A DNA stretch of 64,000 nucleotides from the NCBI RefSeq assembly GCF_003314435.2, contig NZ_QNVY02000001.1, positions 682,001 to 746,000 on the forward strand, read 5' to 3'. Below are positions 26,980 through 34,335 of the stretch, one piece after another. The translations under genes were made by a program, and so were the position numbers. Within the stretch, counting starts at the first letter, position 1, and the number at the start of each line of letters is the position of its first letter. The DNA is from Flavobacterium petrolei. Its GTDB lineage: Bacteria; Bacteroidota; Bacteroidia; Flavobacteriales; Flavobacteriaceae. The notes under the pieces were generated by a model. It was not told where the DNA came from. It worked only from the letters and a program-made list of their open reading frames with translations, and searched no databases.

Positions 26980-29817
26980 CTATTTTGATTCTATAATTTC
27001 CAGATCAGTAACCACTTTCTCTTTTCCTTTTTGAATACTGATTTTATTGATTGAAATTGGAAGGTAATATTTCCCATTTTTGGCTTCTTCCAATTTTAGT
27101 TTTTTGTCTTTATTTTTCCAATTATCCGCTACCGTTTTAGTCATTGAAAGATCGTAAATGTGTTTATTCAATCCTTTTGACGCTTTCACTTTCTGAGAAT
27201 AAACGACTTCTTTTAAACTGTTTTCAATTTGCAAAAGCACTTCTGAATCCCCATTCGAATAAAACCAAATCTCTGCTTTTGGTTCTGAAGCCTTAGCCCA
27301 AGAACTCCAACTGTTTCCCCATTCTCTTGATTTTTTTATCTTTATTAATTCGAAAACATGAAGACTTTTCGACACCACTTTATCGCTCAATTGTTGCACT
27401 TGCTCTAAATTGACTTTATAAATCGAGCGACCGTGAGTTCCCACCACTAAGTCTTTTACTTTCTTTTGAATCACTAAATCGTGAACGGCAACGTTCGGAA
27501 TTCCGTTCGAAAAATCATCCCAAGTTGTTCCTTTATTTAACGAAACGTACAATCCGTTATCCGTTCCCAAATACAAAACATTCTCATTTATATTATCCTC
27601 CACAATCACATTCACAGGACTTGCAGGCAAATTACTGGCGATATTTTTCCAAGTTTGACCAAAATCATCCGACACATACAAATAGCTGGTGAAATCATCA
27701 TTTCGATATCCGTTTAAAGTAGCATAGACTCTTTCTTTCTTATGTGCCGAAGCCACGACTCTGGAAACCCAGCGATTCTGAGGCAAATTTTCCGAAATTT
27801 TGTTCCAAGTCGCTCCGCCATCTTTCGAAACATGAATCAATCCATCATCACTTCCTGCGTAAAGTAATCCGAACTGTAAAGTACTTTCGCTGATCGTAGC
27901 GATGGTACCAAAAGCTACATTTCCTTCTTTCACTCCTTGCGTCAAATCAGGGGAAATTGCGGTCCAAGTTTGCCCTTGATTCATCGAACGGTGCAAGAAA
28001 TTAGATCCCATGTATAAAATATCTTGGTTGTGCGAAGACAATAAAATAGGCGTCTGCCAATTGAATCGGAATGGTTTTTCGTCCTTTTTTGGCTTTGGTG
28101 AAACATACTCTCGCTTGTTAGTCGCACGATCAATTCTATAATAATTCCCAAATTGAAAACCCGTAAAAACAATGTTAGAATTTCTTTTGTCAATTTGAGT
28201 TTGCATTCCGTCGCCTCCCATCAAATTTTCGTACGGATATTTCCCGGTTTGGTACCATTCTGAGGAATATTTGTAAGTGCTTGGTCCAACCCAAACCCCA
28301 TTATCCTGCATTCCGCCATAAATATTATACGGTTCTTGCTCATCTACATTCACTGCATAAAACTGACTTACAGAATGCGAATTACTTTTTACCCAATGCG
28401 CTCCATCATCATACGAAATGTTCAAACCACCGTCATTTCCATTAATTAAATGTCCGGATTTATTTGGATTCACCCAAACTACGTGATGATCTGCGTGAAC
28501 ATTCTCTTCGCTTATGGAGGTAAATGTTTTTCCGCCATCATTTGATTTGATAATCGGCACACCCGATAAATAAATTTTATTCACATCGTTTGGATCAACA
28601 GAGATGACACTGAAATAATAGCCATACGAATAAAAGAAATCATCAATAAAATCTTTGTGGGTCTTTGTCCAATTTTTTCCTCCATTACTTGATTTGTATA
28701 CTTCAGCTCCAATAACTTCTGTTTCGGCTAAACTATTTATCGCATCCAAAACTACTTTTGCAGCTTCGTTAGGTTGCAAATAGCCGTTTTGAACCCAGTG
28801 TTTGATGTTTTCAGCTCTGTATTTTTCGGTCAATCCGTAATTCTTTAGAATAGAATTCAGACTTTTATTTGGTAATTTGAGGAATTCGTCTCCCGGCATA
28901 GAAAATGCAATTGGTAACGAATTGCTTTTTTTGGATTGCAACGGTCTTTTGAATTGGTTATCCAGAACAGCATATACATTATTATCATCATAAACCGCTA
29001 AACCAATTCTCCCAACGCCTTCGCCAATAGGAAATCCACTTTCAGCATCCGTAAAAAGTTTCCATGTCAATCCAGCATCTTCACTTTTATAAATTCCCGA
29101 GGCGGCGCCACTTCCAATAAAATCCCACGCTTTTCTGTCTTTGCTCCAAGAAGCCGCAAATTGAACCTTGAAATTTTTTGGAGAAACAGCCACATCTATA
29201 ATCCCGGTTTCGTCATCGATATAAAGGGTTTTGCTCCACGTTTTCCCACCATCAGTCGTTTTATAAATCCCTCTTTCTTCATTTTTAGAATATAAATGAC
29301 CCACTGCGCCCACAACAACTTCATCTGCATTGGATGGATTTATCAGGATTCTGCTGATGTGATGGCTGTCGTGCAATCCCATATTTTGCCAAGTCTTCCC
29401 TTTGTCTTCGGATTTCAAAATTCCAATTCCGGCGTAAGACGATCGGGACGAATTTACTTCGCCAGTTCCTACCCAAATCGTTCCTCGTTTCCAGTCTACC
29501 GCAATATCACCCACATTTTGCGTAGGTGCCGCATCCATAACCGGCGAAAAACTCATCCCATTATTATTCGTGTACCAAAGTCCGCCCGAAGCATATCCCA
29601 CATAAAATTCGGTTGGATTTTGCGGATTTACATCCACATCCACCACTCTTCCGCTCATCACCGTTGGCCCCACATTTTCGAAAGCAACCTGCTGAAAAAT
29701 CGATTGAATTTCCATTTGTTTTTTGGATTCCAATGATTGCTGAATTGCTTCGGCAGAAACTTGTCCCCAAGAGACACTTTGCACGATAAGGGCAGAAAAG
29801 AGTACTATTTTTTTCAT
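26980..29817 (-). CDS. Secreted BNR/Asp-box beta-propeller protein (VPS10/sortilin-like glycosyl-hydrolase-type)
   Basis: This 945-aa exported protein has a signal peptide (about 1-19). About ten Asp-box motifs (S-x-D-x-G-x-T-W type) are spread along it, for example SEDKGKTW, TTDGGKTW, SEDAGLTW, SNDGGKTF, SMNQGQTW, SKDGGATW and SDDFGQTW. These mark one or two large beta-propellers as in sortilin/VPS10 or sialidase-type proteins. A helical insertion interrupts the blades at roughly 300-370. No type IX secretion C-terminal domain is evident. Annotation pipelines often call such proteins glycosyl hydrolases, but I see no catalytic evidence for that. The substrate is unknown. Confidence 0.85.
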   Translation of the reverse strand: MKKIVLFSALIVQSVSWGQVSAEAIQQSLESKKQMEIQSIFQQVAFENVGPTVMSGRVVDVDVNPQNPTEFYVGYASGGLWYTNNNGMSFSPVMDAAPTQNVGDIAVDWKRGTIWVGTGEVNSSRSSYAGIGILKSEDKGKTWQNMGLHDSHHISRILINPSNADEVVVGAVGHLYSKNEERGIYKTTDGGKTWSKTLYIDDETGIIDVAVSPKNFKVQFAASWSKDRKAWDFIGSGAASGIYKSEDAGLTWKLFTDAESGFPIGEGVGRIGLAVYDDNNVYAVLDNQFKRPLQSKKSNSLPIAFSMPGDEFLKLPNKSLNSILKNYGLTEKYRAENIKHWVQNGYLQPNEAAKVVLDAINSLAETEVIGAEVYKSSNGGKNWTKTHKDFIDDFFYSYGYYFSVISVDPNDVNKIYLSGVPIIKSNDGGKTFTSISEENVHADHHVVWVNPNKSGHLINGNDGGLNISYDDGAHWVKSNSHSVSQFYAVNVDEQEPYNIYGGMQDNGVWVGPSTYKYSSEWYQTGKYPYENLMGGDGMQTQIDKRNSNIVFTGFQFGNYYRIDRATNKREYVSPKPKKDEKPFRFNWQTPILLSSHNQDILYMGSNFLHRSMNQGQTWTAISPDLTQGVKEGNVAFGTIATISESTLQFGLLYAGSDDGLIHVSKDGGATWNKISENLPQNRWVSRVVASAHKKERVYATLNGYRNDDFTSYLYVSDDFGQTWKNIASNLPASPVNVIVEDNINENVLYLGTDNGLYVSLNKGTTWDDFSNGIPNVAVHDLVIQKKVKDLVVGTHGRSIYKVNLEQVQQLSDKVVSKSLHVFELIKIKKSREWGNSWSSWAKASEPKAEIWFYSNGDSEVLLQIENSLKEVVYSQKVKASKGLNKHIYDLSMTKTVADNWKNKDKKLKLEEAKNGKYYLPISINKISIQKGKEKVVTDLEIIESK

Positions 29818-30035
29818 GTAAAACTGATTTGAATTGGAAAATTAATCATAAAAATAGTTATCTGAAAATTTTATAGTGTAATTAACATCCGTTTCTTTCA
29901 AAGTTAGTATTTTTGAATATTCAATGTATAAAAACGAATTGTTATGAAATGAGCATAGAAAAAAATGGCATAAAAAACCAATTTTAGCTTTATGCGAATT
30001 CCATTTGACAAATAAAAAACAATAAAAATCAACAA

Positions 30036-31328
30036 ATGAAATATCATCAAATTGACCGAGATTTATTTATAAAAAATAGAGAAAAATTCATGGCTCAGAT
30101 GAAGCCGAAAAGCGTTGCCATCTTCAACTCTAATGATATTTATCCCGTTTCTGCCGATAGTACTTTGCCATTTGCACAACACCGCGATATCTTTTATCTA
30201 AGTGGAGTAGATCAGGAAGAAAGTATTTTATTGCTTTTCCCGGATGCGCCATACGAGCACCAAAGAGAAATGGTTTTCTTGAAAGAAACCAGCGAACATA
30301 TTGCCATTTGGGAAGGTGAAAAACTGACTAAAGAGCGTGCTTTTGAAGTAACAGGAATCAGAACCGTGTATTGGTTACAGGAATTTGAGAAAGTATTATT
30401 CGAAATGATGACGCATGCTGAAACAATTTACATCAATACAAATGAGCATTACCGTGCCACTGTAGAAACTGAAACGCGTGAAGCCCGTTTTGTAAAATGG
30501 TGGAAAGAGAAATATCCGGCACATGCTGTTGCAAAAAGTAATCCGATATTGCAACGCCTTCGCTCCGTAAAAGAAACCGAAGAATTGGATTTAATCCAAA
30601 AAGCCTGTAATATTACGGAACTTGGTTTTAGAAGATTATTGTCTTTCGTGAAACCAAACGTTACCGAATACGAAATCGAAGCCGAGTTGATTCACGAATT
30701 CATTCGCAACCGTTCCAGAGGTTTTGCTTACACGCCAATTATCGCTTCCGGAAACAATGCCAATGTATTGCACTACATCGAAAACAATCAACAATGCAAA
30801 GCCGGTGATTTGATTTTACTGGATGTTGCGGCTGAATATGCGAATTATTCGAGTGACATGACGCGTACCATTCCAGTTTCAGGAAAATATACAAAAAGAC
30901 AAAAAGAAGTATACAATGCCGTTTTACGTGTGAAAAATGAAGCGACAAAAATGCTGACTACAGGAACACTTTGGAAACAATATCATATCGAAGTGGGAAA
31001 ATTAATGACTTCAGAACTGCTAGGTTTGGGTCTTATTGACAAAGCCGATGTACAAAATGAAAACCCGGAATGGCCCGCTTACAAAAAATATTTCATGCAC
31101 GGAACTTCCCACCACATGGGATTGGACACGCACGATTACGGAATCTTGACCGAGCCAATGCAAGCCAATATGGTATTTACCGTAGAGCCTGGAATTTACA
31201 TTCCTGCCGAAGGTTTCGGAATCCGTCTGGAGGACAACATCATCGTTCAAGAAAGCGGCGAACCGTTCAACATGATGCGCAACATCCCAATTGAAGTGGA
31301 CGAAATCGAAGAGTTAATGAACAGTTAA
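30036..31328 (+). CDS. pepP: Xaa-Pro aminopeptidase (M24B)
   Basis: This metallopeptidase removes the N-terminal residue from peptides with proline in second position. The 430-aa protein has an N-terminal aminopeptidase-P domain (about 1-165) and the C-terminal pita-bread domain. Metal ligands are visible: Asp in LLDVAAEYANYSSDMTR (two Asp), His in HGTSHHMGLDTHD, Glu in VEPGIYI and Glu in GIRLEDN. It is cytoplasmic, with no signal peptide. It is monocistronic with its own terminator. Confidence 0.94.
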   Translation: MKYHQIDRDLFIKNREKFMAQMKPKSVAIFNSNDIYPVSADSTLPFAQHRDIFYLSGVDQEESILLLFPDAPYEHQREMVFLKETSEHIAIWEGEKLTKERAFEVTGIRTVYWLQEFEKVLFEMMTHAETIYINTNEHYRATVETETREARFVKWWKEKYPAHAVAKSNPILQRLRSVKETEELDLIQKACNITELGFRRLLSFVKPNVTEYEIEAELIHEFIRNRSRGFAYTPIIASGNNANVLHYIENNQQCKAGDLILLDVAAEYANYSSDMTRTIPVSGKYTKRQKEVYNAVLRVKNEATKMLTTGTLWKQYHIEVGKLMTSELLGLGLIDKADVQNENPEWPAYKKYFMHGTSHHMGLDTHDYGILTEPMQANMVFTVEPGIYIPAEGFGIRLEDNIIVQESGEPFNMMRNIPIEVDEIEELMNS

Positions 31329-31348
31329 TTCCTTAAATACATACAACC

Positions 31349-31383
31349 AAATCGGTTTACAGCAATGTGAACCGATTTTTTTT
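31349..31383 (+). terminator. Terminator after pepP
   Basis: AATCGGTTTAC / GTGAACCGATT is followed by nine T residues. Confidence 0.85.
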
Positions 31384-31410
31384 TGGGCGCAACCCAGCTT
31401 CCGTAAACTC

Positions 31411-31484
31411 CAGCTGTGTCGGGCTATCCGCTATAAGTCCTCGTCTCTTCAAAAAAGACGAGACTGTGGGCTTTCCGCTACAAA
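31411..31484. repeat. Interspersed repeat, copy C
   Basis: GTGTCGGGCTATCCGCTATAA on the left and GGGCTTTCCGCTACAA on the right enclose a short hairpin (CTCGTCT 31440-31446 and AGACGAG 31456-31462). The GCTATCCG block also occurs in copy A. The 308-bp pepP-AIM24 spacer (31329-31637) otherwise holds only the pepP terminator. Confidence 0.6.
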
Positions 31485-31637
31485 TGAAATTCACTGAACT
31501 CCTATAAAAATAAAAGTACGGTGAAGTAATCCCTTGCGCGCTTCAACGAGAAAATCTGTAATTCCAAAATTCATGGTAAAGCTGTAACTTTATAATCACC
31601 CTTCCGACATATTTAAAAAACTTAAAACACAGAAATC

Positions 31638-32438
31638 ATGCAAGCACACGAAATAGACTACCACATTTACGGCGAGGAAATGCAATATGTGGAAATAGAA
31701 CTGGACCCACAGGAAATTGTAATTGCCGAAGCGGGAAGTTTTATGATGATGGACAATAATATTCAAATGGAAACCATTTTTGGAGACGGTTCCGGACAGG
31801 AAAACGGATTGTTCGGTAAACTTTTAAGCGCCGGAAAAAGAGTTTTAACAGGCGAAAGCCTTTTTATGACAGCATTTATCAATCAAAACAATACCAAAAG
31901 CAAAGTTTCATTCGCATCGCCTTATCCCGGAAAAATTATCCCAATAGACTTGACACAATTTAACGGAAAATTCATTTGCCAGAAAGATGCTTTCCTCTGC
32001 GCTGCCAAAGGCGTTTCGGTGGGGATTGAATTCTCTAAAAAACTGGGCCGCGGACTGTTTGGTGGTGAAGGTTTCATCATGCAAAAAATAGAAGGCGATG
32101 GAATGGCGTTTGTACATACCGGCGGAACATTAGCCAAAAAAGAATTAGCAGCAGGCGAAATCCTAAAAGTCGATACGGGTTGTATTGTTGGTTTTACCAA
32201 AGACGTGGATTATGACATTGAATTTATTGGCGGCATCAAGAATTCTATTTTTGGTGGCGAAGGTTTATTTTACGCAACACTTCGCGGTCCGGGAACAGTT
32301 TATGTGCAGTCCTTGCCTTTTAGCAGACTGGCTGACAGAATCATCGCATCTGCACCAAGAGCTGGCGGAAACAGTCGTGACGAAGGAAGTTTATTAGGCG
32401 GATTAGGAAGTTTGCTCGATGGTGATAGAAGATTTTAA
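31638..32438 (+). CDS. AIM24/TIGR00266 family protein
   Basis: This 266-aa cytoplasmic protein belongs to the family related to yeast mitochondrial AIM24. It begins with a short segment then IVIAEAGSFMMMDNNIQMET, followed by the glycine-rich beta-structure typical of the family (GGEGFIMQKIEGDGMAFVHTGG, GGEGLFYATLRGPGTVYVQSLPF). The C-terminus has a glycine-rich tail (LLGGLGSLLDGDRRF). The molecular role is not established in bacteria. It is monocistronic with a terminator after the stop. Confidence 0.88.
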   Translation: MQAHEIDYHIYGEEMQYVEIELDPQEIVIAEAGSFMMMDNNIQMETIFGDGSGQENGLFGKLLSAGKRVLTGESLFMTAFINQNNTKSKVSFASPYPGKIIPIDLTQFNGKFICQKDAFLCAAKGVSVGIEFSKKLGRGLFGGEGFIMQKIEGDGMAFVHTGGTLAKKELAAGEILKVDTGCIVGFTKDVDYDIEFIGGIKNSIFGGEGLFYATLRGPGTVYVQSLPFSRLADRIIASAPRAGGNSRDEGSLLGGLGSLLDGDRRF

Positions 32439-32445
32439 ATTTCAT

Positions 32446-32474
32446 AAACGGCTTTCAGAAATGGGAGCCGTTTT
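32446..32474 (+). terminator. Terminator after the AIM24-like gene
   Basis: AAACGGCT / AGCCGTTTT with a 12-nt loop lies 8 bp after the stop. Confidence 0.7.
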
Positions 32475-32557
32475 ATTTAACCACATAAGTCATTTAAGCA
32501 AATGAAAGAATACTTACATGACCTTATATTTCTTAAATGGTTAAAAAAATAAAATGT

Positions 32558-32565
32558 TACTTTTG
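32558..32565 (+). promoter_or_regulatory. -7 box of the alpha/beta hydrolase gene
   Basis: TACTTTTG exactly matches TAnnTTTG and ends 17 bp before the TTG start codon, which supports the use of that start. Confidence 0.5.
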
Positions 32566-32582
32566 TAGACTAATTTTTCATT

Positions 32583-33365
32583 TTGAAACAAATTCTCTTT
32601 AAAAATACCAACATCTCCTATTCCGCTACCGGGAAAGGAACCGCTATTGTCTTACTTCATGGTTTCTTGGAAAACAAAGGCATGTGGGATTTTTATATTC
32701 CAGAATTTGCTAAAAAAAACCGCGTCATTACGATAGATTTATTAGGGCATGGCGAAACGGAATGTTTGAGTTACGTGCAAACGATGGAAGATAATGCCGA
32801 TGCTGTTCACGCTGTTTTATCGGAATTGCGCATCCGAAAAGCCATTTTTGTCGGGCATTCTATGGGCGGTTATGTAGCTTTGGCTTTCGCCGAATTGTAT
32901 CCCGACACGATAAAAGGATTGGTTTTACTAAACTCGACCTCAAGAGCCGACAGCGAGGAACGAAAAACAAATCGGGATCGAGCTATCAAAGCGGTAAAAC
33001 AATCTTTTATGAACTTTGTTTCACTTTCTATTGCCAACTTATTCAGCGAATCCAACAGAGAACGACTTTCATCAGCAATTGAAAGCGTAAAAAAAGAAGC
33101 TTTAAAAACACCACTACAAGGAATTGTTGCGTCACTGGAAGGAATGAAAATACGACAAGATCGGGAAGTGTTGTTGCACCTTACGCCCTATCCAAAATTA
33201 TTAATTCTGGGTGAAAAAGATCCTGTCCTGAATTACGAGGAAACCAAAGAACAAATTGAAAACACAACGGTAAAATTAGTCACTTTTCCGGACGGACACA
33301 TGAGTCATATTGAAAACCAAGACAAGTTATTGATTGTATTGTTGGCTTTTTTCAAAAGCATCTAA
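32583..33365 (+). CDS. Alpha/beta-fold hydrolase, TTG start
   Basis: This 260-aa cytoplasmic hydrolase is of the esterase/MenH-like group. It has the oxyanion region VLLHGFLENKGMWD, the nucleophile elbow GHSMGGYVA (Ser), the Asp-containing LGEKDPVLNYE and the late His in DGHMSHIENQ. The substrate is not evident. The only start consistent with the family N-terminus is TTG at 32583, since the next in-frame ATG falls inside the hydrolase core. Its 3' end overlaps by 4 bp the stop of the convergent ABC ATPase gene. Confidence 0.85.
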   Translation: MKQILFKNTNISYSATGKGTAIVLLHGFLENKGMWDFYIPEFAKKNRVITIDLLGHGETECLSYVQTMEDNADAVHAVLSELRIRKAIFVGHSMGGYVALAFAELYPDTIKGLVLLNSTSRADSEERKTNRDRAIKAVKQSFMNFVSLSIANLFSESNRERLSSAIESVKKEALKTPLQGIVASLEGMKIRQDREVLLHLTPYPKLLILGEKDPVLNYEETKEQIENTTVKLVTFPDGHMSHIENQDKLLIVLLAFFKSI

Positions 33366-34033
33366 ATCATTCCTGATTTCAAATAGCCTTTTTCCACTAA
33401 TTCGCTTTTGTCTTTCAAGTGGTGCATTTTCCCTTCTTTCATCAACGCTAGTTTTGTGGAGACTTTAATCACATTCTCATAGTTATGATCCGTGATAATA
33501 ATGCCTTTTACACTGGACATTGTAGTGATTAATTCATTAATTTTTTCAATCATTATGGGTGACAAACCATTGTAAGGCTCGTCCAGTAAAACAAATTTTG
33601 ACGCATTATTCAGGATTAATTTAATTTCTAAATACCGTAATTCTCCGCCGGATAAATGCTTTATTTTTTTATCTAACATCAATTGAATCATTTCATCAGT
33701 ATAAAATTCCTGCAATTTATCTTTGGCTATAGACAATTGAATAGTCTTTTTTATCGAGAATGAATTTGGAATAAAATTATCTTGGCGCAAATAACTGATT
33801 TCATTTAGCAACTCGCTGGTCTTTGCTTTCACGACTCCATCGACCCGAACAAATTTAAAATCAGCAGCTACAATTCCAAAAATGATTTTCAATAAAGTAG
33901 ATTTTCCGGAACCATTTCTTCCTAAAACGCCAATAATATCGGCGGTTTCGCATTTCAAATACACATCAGAAACTATGATTTTCCCATCATACTGTTTTTG
34001 AACACTGTCTACTTCTAAAACACTCTTTGTCAT
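33362..34033 (-). CDS. ABC transporter ATP-binding protein
   Basis: This 223-aa nucleotide-binding subunit has Walker A GRNGSGKST, signature HLSGGELRYLEI, Walker B KFVLLDEPYNGL and the switch His in IITDHNYEN. The layout and short length resemble LptB-like or branched-chain-type ATPases, although the 'Q-loop' and linker are divergent (SYLRQDNFIP). Its start overlaps by 4 bp the stop of the small membrane protein upstream (34030-34281), so the two are translationally coupled. That protein is probably the membrane partner. The transported substrate is unknown. Confidence 0.85.
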   Translation of the reverse strand: MTKSVLEVDSVQKQYDGKIIVSDVYLKCETADIIGVLGRNGSGKSTLLKIIFGIVAADFKFVRVDGVVKAKTSELLNEISYLRQDNFIPNSFSIKKTIQLSIAKDKLQEFYTDEMIQLMLDKKIKHLSGGELRYLEIKLILNNASKFVLLDEPYNGLSPIMIEKINELITTMSSVKGIIITDHNYENVIKVSTKLALMKEGKMHHLKDKSELVEKGYLKSGMI

Positions 34034-34281
34034 ACGAATTTCAAAACTACATTAATGACTAAAATAAGCGCTAACGAAAAAACAAAATTCAGTAGAAAAC
34101 CATACACAAACAATTGCATTTTTGAAATTCCATTATTGTAATAAAACAAATATTCATTTTTAGCATTCACTTCTTTTATCAAAAGGCTAATGAAGAAACC
34201 AAAAATAATAAGTACGTATTTGAAGGTTTCAAATCCTCCAAAAACCCATGCCAAAGCGCTTATTGACATGTTGATAGTCAA
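34030..34281 (-). CDS. Small membrane protein upstream of the ABC ATPase; start uncertain
   Basis: This protein of about 83 aa has two hydrophobic helices (FKYVLIIFGFFISLLI and FVYGFLLNFVFSLALILVINVVL) around a polar loop KEVNAKNEYLFYYNNGISK. The available starts are TTG at 34281 or ATG at 34269. However, plausible coding sequence (RKLANIFEFYKSTLTIN) continues upstream in frame back to the stop of the AddB-like gene with no ATG, GTG or TTG. A start at ATC 34323, perhaps a mutated ATG, would give 97 aa with a basic amphipathic N-terminus. I do not recognise the family. The 4-bp overlap with the ATPase gene suggests a minimal exporter pair. Confidence 0.6.
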   Translation of the reverse strand: MTINMSISALAWVFGGFETFKYVLIIFGFFISLLIKEVNAKNEYLFYYNNGISKMQLFVYGFLLNFVFSLALILVINVVLKFV

Positions 34282-34335
34282 AGTGCTTTTGTAAAACTCA
34301 AAGATGTTGGCTAATTTTCTGATTGGGAGTTTTGT

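Noticed and set aside
26980..29817. Type IX secretion substrate
   Set aside because: The C-terminus (about the last 80 residues) lacks a recognisable T9SS sorting domain of either type.
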